A DNA stretch of 64,000 nucleotides from CAYNZV01 sp965217095 (lineage in GTDB: Bacteria; Latescibacterota; UBA2968; UBA8231). Shown in pieces: positions 6,797 through 14,517 of the stretch (positions within the stretch are counted from its first letter, which is position 1; each line of letters starts with the position of its first letter). Below the pieces are notes generated by a model. The model had not been told where the DNA came from. It made no database searches and saw nothing but the letters and a program-made list of their open reading frames with translations. The translations under genes and the position numbers were made by a program. The stretch is from contig OZ244235.1 of NCBI GenBank assembly GCA_965217095.1, positions 5,084,001 to 5,148,000 of the forward strand, written 5' to 3'.

Positions 6797-8449
6797 ATGG
6801 ACGACATTCTAATTGTAGATGATACGCTGCCAAATCTGCGGCTGCTCTCCAGTATGTTGTCGAAGCGTGGCTACAAAGTCAGGGCTGTGCCCAACGGCTC
6901 CATGGCGTTGACCGCGGTCGCCTCGGCACCCCCGGACCTTATTCTTCTCGACATCAACATGCCCGGATTAAACGGGTATGAAGTCTGCGAACGGCTAAAA
7001 GCGGACGACAACACTCGAGACATCCCGGTCATTTTCATCAGCGCACTCGACAAGGCATCGGACAAGGTCAGTTCCTTCGCCTTCGGTGGCGTCGACTACA
7101 TCACCAAACCGTTTCAGGTGGAAGAGGTTCTGGCTCGAGTCGGCTGCCATCTCAGCATCAGCACCTTGCAGAGATGCCTCGCGGAGGCCAACGACATGCT
7201 GGAGCGTCGGGTTGAGAAGCGCACCGAGGAGCTGGCCCAAGCCATCGTCAAGCTCGAGGAGCAAATCGCTGAACGCCGCCGCGCCGAAGCGGAGCGGGCC
7301 GAACTGGAAGGGCAACTACACCAATCGCAGAAAATGGATGCTTTGGGCCGTCTAGCCGGAGGGGTCGTTCACGATTTCAACAATCTCCTAGCGGTTATCA
7401 TAGGGTACGCCGAGGTTCTGAATTACAAATTCGATGAAGATCAGGTTAAAGAGGAGGTGGAGCAGATTCTGCGCGCCGGTGACCAGGCGGCGTCCCTGAC
7501 CCAACAGCTGCTGGCGTTCAGCCGACGGCAGGCAATGGAGCCGAAGGTGGTTGTCTTGAACGACGTCGTCGAGAATGTGGCAAGGATGCTGAAACCGATG
7601 ATCGGCGAGCAGGTCGAGTGGGCGACCGATTTGGATGCGGGACTGGGCAAGATCATGGCGGACCCCGGCCAGATCGAGCAGTCAATCGTGAATCTGGCGC
7701 TCAATGCACGCGACGCGATGCCGGACGGAGGCCGGTTGAGCATCCGAACCGCCAATGAGGAAAAGCAGGCCTCAGAGTCGGAGACCGCTTCCAGCTACGT
7801 GAGCCTGGCGGTGAGCGATACCGGGTTCGGAATGGATGACGAGACAAGACGGCGTGTTTTCGAGCCGTTTTATACGACCAAAGCGGTCGGCGAGGGGACC
7901 GGCTTGGGTCTATCAACCGTGCACGGTATTGTCAATCAAAGCGGCGGCTGGATCGAGCTCGACAGTCGGCTCAATGAGGGGACGAGATTTGTGCTCTACT
8001 TTCCCCGCCTAGTCGATGATGTGCCAGTAGACGAGAAGCCGCGCTTTTCCACCACCGATTTGCGGGGCTCGGAGACGGTTCTTCTGGTGGATGCCGACGT
8101 CGGGGTTCGCGGCATCGTCAGCACCACCCTGCGCGAATCGGGGTATACCGTTTTGGAGGCGCTGGACGGAGCAGACGCTCTGGAAAACTGGAAGAAGCGG
8201 GAGGCAAACGTGCACTTGCTGATCACCGACGTAATCATGCGTCGGATAGGGGGCAGGGATCTGGTGGAATGGCTCGTGCCGCTGCAGGATCAGGTGAGAG
8301 TGATCTACATGTCCGGCTATATGGACGAGAGCACGGCTCGTCACGGACTGCTCGAACGGGGCATGCATTTCCTGCAAAAACCGTTCTCGCGAAACGACCT
8401 GCTGGTCAAGGTACGCGAGGTCCTAGATGCGCCGGCGCCAAAGCGTTGA
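6797..8449 (+). CDS. Response regulator-histidine kinase-response regulator hybrid (REC-HK-REC)
   Basis: A 550-residue cytoplasmic signalling protein. Residues 1-120 form a receiver domain (ILIVDDTLPN, phospho-acceptor Asp52 in LLDINMPG, Lys in YITKPF). Residues 130-180 are a coiled coil rich in E/R/A. The H-box is GGVVHDFNNLL with His192. The ATPase domain has NLALNARDAMPDGG, VSDTGFGM and GTGLGLSTVHGIV. A second receiver follows from about 425 (VLLVDAD, Asp478 in LITDVIM, LQKPFS). There is no transmembrane segment, so input probably comes through the first receiver from another kinase. It has no DNA-binding output domain. Its 3' end overlaps the N-terminal frame of the next kinase (ATG at 8427), indicating translational coupling. 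Confidence 0.93.
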   Translation: MDDILIVDDTLPNLRLLSSMLSKRGYKVRAVPNGSMALTAVASAPPDLILLDINMPGLNGYEVCERLKADDNTRDIPVIFISALDKASDKVSSFAFGGVDYITKPFQVEEVLARVGCHLSISTLQRCLAEANDMLERRVEKRTEELAQAIVKLEEQIAERRRAEAERAELEGQLHQSQKMDALGRLAGGVVHDFNNLLAVIIGYAEVLNYKFDEDQVKEEVEQILRAGDQAASLTQQLLAFSRRQAMEPKVVVLNDVVENVARMLKPMIGEQVEWATDLDAGLGKIMADPGQIEQSIVNLALNARDAMPDGGRLSIRTANEEKQASESETASSYVSLAVSDTGFGMDDETRRRVFEPFYTTKAVGEGTGLGLSTVHGIVNQSGGWIELDSRLNEGTRFVLYFPRLVDDVPVDEKPRFSTTDLRGSETVLLVDADVGVRGIVSTTLRESGYTVLEALDGADALENWKKREANVHLLITDVIMRRIGGRDLVEWLVPLQDQVRVIYMSGYMDESTARHGLLERGMHFLQKPFSRNDLLVKVREVLDAPAPKR

Positions 8450-8566
8450 GTGCCCGTGCGGGCGAACGCTCGCGGTGCTGGCGGTTTTGGTCGTCGCGCT
8501 CGGCGCCGAGCTGGGCGGCGTAGAACCCTACAATCCGGTCGTCTCCGATCCGGTGCTCGAAGGGTG
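8427..8566 (+). pseudogene. Signal-peptide N-terminus of the hybrid kinase, out of frame with the rest
   Basis: An ATG overlapping the end of the upstream kinase opens a frame with a signal peptide (TLAVLAVLVVALGAELGG) and then YNPVVSDPVLEG, a typical lead-in to a Reg_prop propeller. Near 8565 the propeller continues in another frame (GLRCIAESSDGAMWFG), which has no start codon before 8605. An indel, probably with loss of some codons, therefore separates the export signal from the sensor domain. Confidence 0.65.
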
Positions 8567-8604
8567 CAGGTCTGCGGTGCATCGCGGAATCTTCAGATGG
8601 GGCG

Positions 8605-11600
8605 ATGTGGTTCGGAACCGACGAGGGCGTCCGCCGCTACGACGGGCGAGCTTGGCAGCGCTTCACCACCGGAGACGGGCTGCTCAGCGCCCCGGTAAAC
8701 GTGTTGCGAGCGGCGGCAGGTGGAGCGATCTACGCCGGTTCGGACATGGGAATAAGCCGTTTCGACCGCGGCAACTGGCACTCCGTTTTTCCTCCCACAA
8801 AAGGTTTCTCCTGGCCCATCGACCAGATCCTGGAATCCGCGGATGGGACGTTGTGGGCGGCTAGCGCCTGGGGTCTGTTGAGGTTGGACGGGGACGGCGC
8901 CACTCTGTTCACCAGCAGCGATATGGCGACTGCGGTACGGAAACACGTAGACTATGTCAAAATTGCTATTGTACCGGACGCGGTAATACCCGAACGATGG
9001 TGGGGTGATGGAGTGGGGATCCGCGTCGCCAAGGGGGGATACCTAGGAGTATCTCGCGGCGGTCTACCGCTGGTGGTATGGGCGGTCGCAGCGGACGGAC
9101 CCGGGGAGAGGGCCGGCGTCCAAGTGGGGGAGATTGTTACCAGTATCGATGGCGCGGTTCCGCAACTACCTCACATCGTCCTGGAGGGTGCCGAGGGGAC
9201 CTCGATGAGCCTGGATCTGGATCGTGGAGACACGCTCCAGCCATCCTCCCTGACCTTGAAGCGCGAACGCGTTTCCGGAACTTATCGGGATTTTGCCGTA
9301 TCCGATGTCATCGAGGACGACCAGGGGAAGCTGTGGATCGGGCTTTCCTGGGGCGGCGAGATTCTGCGTTTGGACACGAGCGCGGAGGCGAACCAGAACC
9401 CCTGGGAGCTCCATGCTGCGGCAGACGGTCTGCAACCGGGAGATCGGCCGAGACTCATACAGACCCGGGATGGATCGATCTGGTCGATTTCGAACCACGG
9501 ACATGGTGGCATCAATCGGTTTGATGGGATGAGTTGGCATCATCTCTCGTTCAGCAGCAACATCCATACCTCCATTCTCGAGACCGACGATGGAGCACTT
9601 TGGATCGGCGGCCACAACGGCACGCTTCTCAGGTACCGGGACACCTGGTCGTCGTGGGATTCCAACCAGGTTCCCCTCTCGCAAACGAGAATCATAGGCT
9701 TGTTGCAGGCGGCGGATGGGGCGCTGTGGGTCGCCGGACTTGGGCAGGAGGCCACTCGGCTCGACTACGACTCGTCGCGCTGGATTTCCTACCCCGATCT
9801 GACTTATCAGGCCGAATCGATTGACGGAAAGCTCTGGTTTCTGACCCAGGACCGCCGCGCCGTCTCCCTCGACCACCAACGGCGTGAGTGGAAGATCTAC
9901 ACTCCCGGTGACGGACTCATCGAAAACCCGACGAGACTGATCGCGACACGGAACGGAGATATTTGGGTGGCGGGGCAGCACAGCGGGCGCGCGGCCACCG
10001 CTCGATTCGACGGAAGCACCTGGAACCTGGAGGTGCACCACCCGCTGGCTAAGAGTATCGGCTGGCGCTCCGCCCTGGAGTCGCAGGATGGCTCGCTCTG
10101 GTTCGGGGCTGCGGTGGGCAGGGTTGCGGGAGAAGGTCAGCTGGGAGGTTTGTTGCGCTTCCGCGAAGGACAGGGATGGACCCATTACACCCCTCCAGAC
10201 GCTCCCCAGTACACCTATGCCATCGGACAGACCAGCGATGGGGTGATGTGGTTTGGCGGTGGTGGGTTGAAACGGTTCGACGGGCTCGCCTGGACGATCA
10301 TGACGGAACCGAAGGAACTGGTTTCATGGATCCAGGCGCTGAAGGGCACGGCGGAGGGAAATCTCTGGGTAGGGACCCGCACCTACGGGCTGCTCTTCTA
10401 CGACGGGAAGGAGTGGACGTCCCACGGTGTGGCGGACGGGTTGGTAAACAACGTAATCAAAGGTATTGAGGTGTCCCTGGATGGTACCACATGGGCCAAG
10501 ACGGACAAGGGAATGAGTCGTTATGACGGCTCGACCTGGATTACGCAGGCACTGCCGGCCGGGTTCGATGATCGGCACGTGGATATTCGTCAATCAAGCG
10601 ATGGGGCCCTGTGGTTCAACTCGGCGGCAGGTCAAACGACCAGATACCAACCGGAGAACGACGCTCCCGATACCCGCATTACGTTGGCGGTTGATCAGGT
10701 GTCGCAGCCGGGAAACACCACCTTTATCTGGGACGGACACGACGCCTGGCGCGTAACGCCCGACGCCAAGCTGCAATTTTCCTGGCGTCTTGACGGCGGG
10801 GACTGGTCGGCGTTTTCGCCGGTCAAGAATAAGGCGTTTTCCTCTTTGAAAAGCGGCGATCACCTGTTTGAGGTACGCGCCCGCGATCTCGATCTCAATG
10901 AAGATCCGACACCAGCCAAGGCGCGTTTCGCAGTGATTCCTCCGGTGTGGATGCAGCCCGGGTTCGTGACGTTGATGGTGGTGTTGACCCTTGCCATCGC
11001 GCTGCAGACGGGAAGGGTCGTCCGTCGCGACCGCCGGGTGCGGGAATCGAACAGCGAACTGCAACAGCAGAGCGAGAGCCTACAGACGGCCAATCGGAAA
11101 CTGGACGAATCGAACCGGGCGCTGCAAGACAAGACCAAGGAGTTGGAAGCGGCCAACGTCCAGATCGTCGAGGCCAATCGCCTCAAATCGCAGTTCCTGG
11201 CAAACATGAGCCACGAGTTGCGTACCCCTCTCAACGCAATTCTTGGGTTTACCCAATTGCTGACTCGCGATTCGGAGCTCGCCCCGCAACATCGAGAAAA
11301 TCTGGAGGTGATCGGTCGCAGCGGGGAACACCTTCTCGGTTTGATCAACGACGTATTGGACATGTCGAAGATCGAGGCGGGACAGCTAGAGCTCAGCGAA
11401 ACAGACTTCGATCTCTTTGAGCTGCTTGCCAGTTTGGAGGCGATGTTTCGTCTCAGAGCCGAAGACAAGGGACTAGCCCTAGATTTCAAGCGCGGCGAAG
11501 ACCTTCCCCGATATGTTCGCGCGGACGAGGGCAAGCTAAGGCAGGTACTCATCAACCTTTTGGGCAATGGCGTAAAATTCACGGAAACGGGGACCGTCAG

Positions 11601-12561
11601 TCTCGAGGCGGGATACGCTCCCCAACGTCTCATCTTCGATATAACGGATACTGGAGCCGGCATCGCCCCTGAAGAGCTGGGCATCCTTTTCAACGCGTTT
11701 GTGCAGACGGAAAGTGGCCGCCACGCACAAGAGGGAACGGGATTGGGTTTGCCGATCAGTCAGGAGTTCGTTCGCCTGATGGGTGGCGAGATTACTGCCC
11801 GCAGCGAGCAAGGTCGCGGATCCCGCTTCGGCTTCAGCATCACGGTGGCTCCGATCGGCGCCTTGGAGGTTGCGGCGGCTCCGACCTACCGGCGCGCCAC
11901 CCGGTTGTCTGCGGGGCAGCGAGAATATAGGGTCCTGGTCGTCGAAGACCGGGATGACAGCCGGAGTCTTCTGGTTCAGCTTATGAAGCAGCTTGGATTC
12001 GCCGTGCGGCAGGCCTCCAACGGCCAGGAGGGTATCTCCACGTGGGAGGAATGGGATCCACATCTCATCTGGATGGACATGCGGATGCCGGTTCTGGACG
12101 GGATCGAGGCGACGAAACGGATCAAGGCCAGCCCGCGCGGCAAGGCAACCGTGGTCATAGCACTTACGGCAAGCGTGTTCGAGGAGGACCGCTCTGCCAT
12201 TCTCTCAGCAGGCTGCGACGGACTTATTCGAAAGCCCTTCAAGGAAAGAGAGGCGGTGGAGTGCCTGGTTCAACAGCTGGGGGTTCGGTTCGACTACGAA
12301 GCCGATGACTCGCTTCAAGCTGGACATCCGAAGTCAAGAGTCGGACTTACGACTGGGATGCTGTCGGAGTTATCTTCGGAGTGGATCGAGCAATTGCATG
12401 AAGCGACCGCGATGGCAGATGCGGAGCGGATAAACGAACTCCTCTTGCGAATCGATCCCGGTCACGAAGATCTTGTTGTCACGCTGGAGAATCACGTGAA
12501 GGATTTTAGATTCGACGAGATCATGGCTGCGACCCAGCCACTCGTCGATTCCGACCATTAA
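8605..12561 (+). CDS. Hybrid two-component sensor kinase: Reg_prop propeller with PDZ-like insert, Y_Y_Y, HisKA, HATPase, REC
   Basis: A 1318-residue reading frame whose true N-terminus is in another frame upstream. Residues 1-670 contain many propeller repeats (xGxLWxGT/xxGLxRxDG pattern), interrupted at about 136-226 by a PDZ-like module (GYLGVSRGGLPLVVWAVA, GERAGVQVGEIVTSIDG). A Y_Y_Y-type domain follows (FSWRLDGGDWSAFS; HLFEVRARDLD), then one transmembrane helix (about 790-810), a coiled coil, HisKA with His870 in NMSHELRTPLNAILG, HATPase (DTGAGI, GTGLGLPIS) and a receiver with Asp1158 in MDMRMPVLDG. There is no C-terminal DNA-binding domain, so it probably signals by phosphotransfer, perhaps to the REC-HK-REC protein encoded just upstream. 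Ligand unknown; such sensors often detect glycans in the periplasm. Confidence 0.9.
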   Translation: MWFGTDEGVRRYDGRAWQRFTTGDGLLSAPVNVLRAAAGGAIYAGSDMGISRFDRGNWHSVFPPTKGFSWPIDQILESADGTLWAASAWGLLRLDGDGATLFTSSDMATAVRKHVDYVKIAIVPDAVIPERWWGDGVGIRVAKGGYLGVSRGGLPLVVWAVAADGPGERAGVQVGEIVTSIDGAVPQLPHIVLEGAEGTSMSLDLDRGDTLQPSSLTLKRERVSGTYRDFAVSDVIEDDQGKLWIGLSWGGEILRLDTSAEANQNPWELHAAADGLQPGDRPRLIQTRDGSIWSISNHGHGGINRFDGMSWHHLSFSSNIHTSILETDDGALWIGGHNGTLLRYRDTWSSWDSNQVPLSQTRIIGLLQAADGALWVAGLGQEATRLDYDSSRWISYPDLTYQAESIDGKLWFLTQDRRAVSLDHQRREWKIYTPGDGLIENPTRLIATRNGDIWVAGQHSGRAATARFDGSTWNLEVHHPLAKSIGWRSALESQDGSLWFGAAVGRVAGEGQLGGLLRFREGQGWTHYTPPDAPQYTYAIGQTSDGVMWFGGGGLKRFDGLAWTIMTEPKELVSWIQALKGTAEGNLWVGTRTYGLLFYDGKEWTSHGVADGLVNNVIKGIEVSLDGTTWAKTDKGMSRYDGSTWITQALPAGFDDRHVDIRQSSDGALWFNSAAGQTTRYQPENDAPDTRITLAVDQVSQPGNTTFIWDGHDAWRVTPDAKLQFSWRLDGGDWSAFSPVKNKAFSSLKSGDHLFEVRARDLDLNEDPTPAKARFAVIPPVWMQPGFVTLMVVLTLAIALQTGRVVRRDRRVRESNSELQQQSESLQTANRKLDESNRALQDKTKELEAANVQIVEANRLKSQFLANMSHELRTPLNAILGFTQLLTRDSELAPQHRENLEVIGRSGEHLLGLINDVLDMSKIEAGQLELSETDFDLFELLASLEAMFRLRAEDKGLALDFKRGEDLPRYVRADEGKLRQVLINLLGNGVKFTETGTVSLEAGYAPQRLIFDITDTGAGIAPEELGILFNAFVQTESGRHAQEGTGLGLPISQEFVRLMGGEITARSEQGRGSRFGFSITVAPIGALEVAAAPTYRRATRLSAGQREYRVLVVEDRDDSRSLLVQLMKQLGFAVRQASNGQEGISTWEEWDPHLIWMDMRMPVLDGIEATKRIKASPRGKATVVIALTASVFEEDRSAILSAGCDGLIRKPFKEREAVECLVQQLGVRFDYEADDSLQAGHPKSRVGLTTGMLSELSSEWIEQLHEATAMADAERINELLLRIDPGHEDLVVTLENHVKDFRFDEIMAATQPLVDSDH
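9010..9282 (+). other. PDZ-like domain encoded inside the propeller sensor
   Basis: Residues about 136-226 of the hybrid kinase read as a PDZ module: a carboxylate-binding-loop-like GYLGVS, then the classic GERAGVQVGEIVTSIDG helix-strand motif, and a closing SSLTLKRERV strand. Reg_prop propellers do not normally contain this. It would bind peptide C-termini or a partner protein in the periplasm. Confidence 0.6.
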
Positions 12562-12587
12562 TCATAGAGCTTGAAAGGTAAACCTCA

Positions 12588-13895
12588 ATGCGGACGGACA
12601 TAGCCCCAGATCTTCTTCTCGAATCAGGTGTCAAGATTTCTGAAGAGATTCTGCGCACCTGCGTTCATTGCGGATTCTGCAACGCCACCTGTCCGACCTA
12701 CCTGCTTGAGGGAAACGAGCTGGAAGGGCCCCGGGGCCGGATCTACCTCATAAAAAGTATCCTCGAAGATGCAATAGATATAACTGCGAGCACGGTCGGT
12801 CATATCGATCATTGCCTAGGATGTATGGCCTGCGAGACTACATGCCCGAGCGGGGTTCGGTACTCCCACTTGCTAGAAGAAGCCCGACCGCGATTGGAGA
12901 AACATTACCGGCGCTCTGTGGGCGACGCTCTGTTGCGAAAGGTGCTGACCTACCTGCTGCCTCATCCGGCGCTCTTGCGGCCGGTCCTGCGCATGAGCTC
13001 CATCGGCCGCAGCCTGAAATTCCTGTTGCCGGCGCGCTGGAAGAATCTGCTCGAGTTGGCGCCGGCGACGATGCCGGCCCCCGCACGTCTCGCCCGTACG
13101 GGGGTTATCCCGGCACAAGTTCAACAACGTTCGCGTGTTGCGTTTTTGACGGGGTGCGCGCAAGAGGTGTTGGGCCCGGAGATCAACGATGCCTCGGTTC
13201 GAACGCTGACGCGGCTGGGCGCCGAGGTGGTGGTGCCGCCCGCCCTGGGATGTTGCGGCTCGCTGCCATACCACATGGGAGAGCGGCGGCACAGTCTCAA
13301 GCTGATGCGTCGGGCCGTCCTCGCGCTGAGCGAGGAAATAGAATCGGGTGGGTTGGACGCGATCGCTGTGAGCACCTCGGGTTGCGGCCCGGCCATGCGC
13401 GAGTACGGTCACATCTTCAGGGACGATCCTGAAATGGCGGACAAGGCAGCGTCGGTTGCAGAACGGGTCCGGGATATCTCAGAGGTGATCTCCGATCTCG
13501 GACTTGGAGAAACGCGCCGGGATCTGGGGTTACGGGTGGCTTATCACGACGCCTGCTCACTGCAACATGCCCAACGGGTTTGTCGTCAGCCACGGGAGCT
13601 GTTGTCCGAGGTTGGCTGCACCGTGGTTGAGGTACCCGAAGCCCACATTTGTTGCGGCAGCGCCGGCACCTACAGCCTGCTAGAGAATGAGTTCGCCTCT
13701 CGGCTCAGGCAGCGGAAGGTCGCGAATATCGAACGGACCGAAGCCGACGTTGTAGCCACCGGCAACATCGGTTGCATCGAACAGATCGCACGGGGAACCA
13801 AGCTCCCAGTGCTTCATACGATAGAGCTTCTGGATTGGGGGACGGGGGGACCGAGGCCCGATGTTCTAAAGCGACTGGGGCGTTTTGGGCTATAG
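12588..13895 (+). CDS. glcF: Glycolate oxidase iron-sulfur subunit
   Basis: A 435-residue protein with two 4Fe-4S motifs (CVHCGFCNATCPT at 25-37 and CLGCMACETTCPSGV near 77) followed by two CCG domains (GCCGSLPYHMG and CCGSAGTYSLL), the layout of GlcF. With GlcD and GlcE it oxidises glycolate to glyoxylate and passes electrons to the respiratory chain. The partners glcD and glcE are in this window but about 42 kb away (55730-58450), which is unusual since the three genes normally adjoin. It starts 26 bases after the hybrid kinase stop. A lactate-utilisation or other CCG-domain oxidoreductase is the alternative, but the match with GlcF over its length is good. Confidence 0.88.
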   Translation: MRTDIAPDLLLESGVKISEEILRTCVHCGFCNATCPTYLLEGNELEGPRGRIYLIKSILEDAIDITASTVGHIDHCLGCMACETTCPSGVRYSHLLEEARPRLEKHYRRSVGDALLRKVLTYLLPHPALLRPVLRMSSIGRSLKFLLPARWKNLLELAPATMPAPARLARTGVIPAQVQQRSRVAFLTGCAQEVLGPEINDASVRTLTRLGAEVVVPPALGCCGSLPYHMGERRHSLKLMRRAVLALSEEIESGGLDAIAVSTSGCGPAMREYGHIFRDDPEMADKAASVAERVRDISEVISDLGLGETRRDLGLRVAYHDACSLQHAQRVCRQPRELLSEVGCTVVEVPEAHICCGSAGTYSLLENEFASRLRQRKVANIERTEADVVATGNIGCIEQIARGTKLPVLHTIELLDWGTGGPRPDVLKRLGRFGL

Positions 13896-13938
13896 GTTTG
13901 CGGGCGATCTAAAGGTTGTGCTCGATCGCGACGCGAGG

Positions 13939-14487
13939 CTAAAGCACCTGTTCTATGTAGGCGGAGCTCTTCTTGTCCAACGCGTTCAGATCCGGCACTT
14001 CGAACCGATTCCCATCCACGTCGATGAGCAAGAGCCGGTGGTCTCCGAGCCATTGGGCGTTCTCCGCGGCGTTCTGGACTACGAACTCCCGCTCCCCCCG
14101 ATTCGTCACAACATGCCAATATGAGGTCCCAAATTCGTTCTGCACAGAGTCGATTCTTTCGATCCTCGAGGTGAGATATCTGCGGTCCAACTCTTCCTTG
14201 ATGATGGTTCGTGCCTCCTCGTCCAGGACATCCAGATCCTCGACCATGCAGATCTCCTCGTCCTTGCCGTCGAGAAAACAAATGTAACGGTCCGGATTCG
14301 ACAACGGCGCGGCGCGCACGACCTTGACCTTCAGATAGGATCGGTCATCCTCGATTGTCAACCTTAGCACCCAGGGTGGCGCTCGAAACAGGCGAACCTG
14401 TTCGATATCCACCTGTTCGGGATGGGTTACCGCGATCGGGGTGACATTCAATTTTTCTTCTTTCGAGCTACCGGTTGCGCCTAACAA
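13939..14487 (-). CDS. DUF1854 family protein linked to ABC exporter pair
   Basis: A 182-residue soluble protein with no signal peptide. Central parts such as DRYICFLDGKDEEICMVEDL and LLLIDVDGNRFEVPDLNALD match the DUF1854 pattern as I remember it. DUF1854 genes are known to sit beside ABC transporter genes; in some proteobacteria they are annotated as cyanophycin-metabolism associated, but no cyanophycin synthetase is present here. The start is a TTG at 14487, supported by aaggag about eight bases upstream. It is the last gene of a minus-strand set after two ABC transporters, 30 bases downstream of the second. A regulatory or chaperone-like role for the transporter is inferred; no biochemical function is known to me. 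Confidence 0.75.
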   Translation of the reverse strand: MLGATGSSKEEKLNVTPIAVTHPEQVDIEQVRLFRAPPWVLRLTIEDDRSYLKVKVVRAAPLSNPDRYICFLDGKDEEICMVEDLDVLDEEARTIIKEELDRRYLTSRIERIDSVQNEFGTSYWHVVTNRGEREFVVQNAAENAQWLGDHRLLLIDVDGNRFEVPDLNALDKKSSAYIEQVL

Positions 14488-14517
14488 AACGTGCTCCTTT
14501 CCCAGAGCCTCGCTCCA

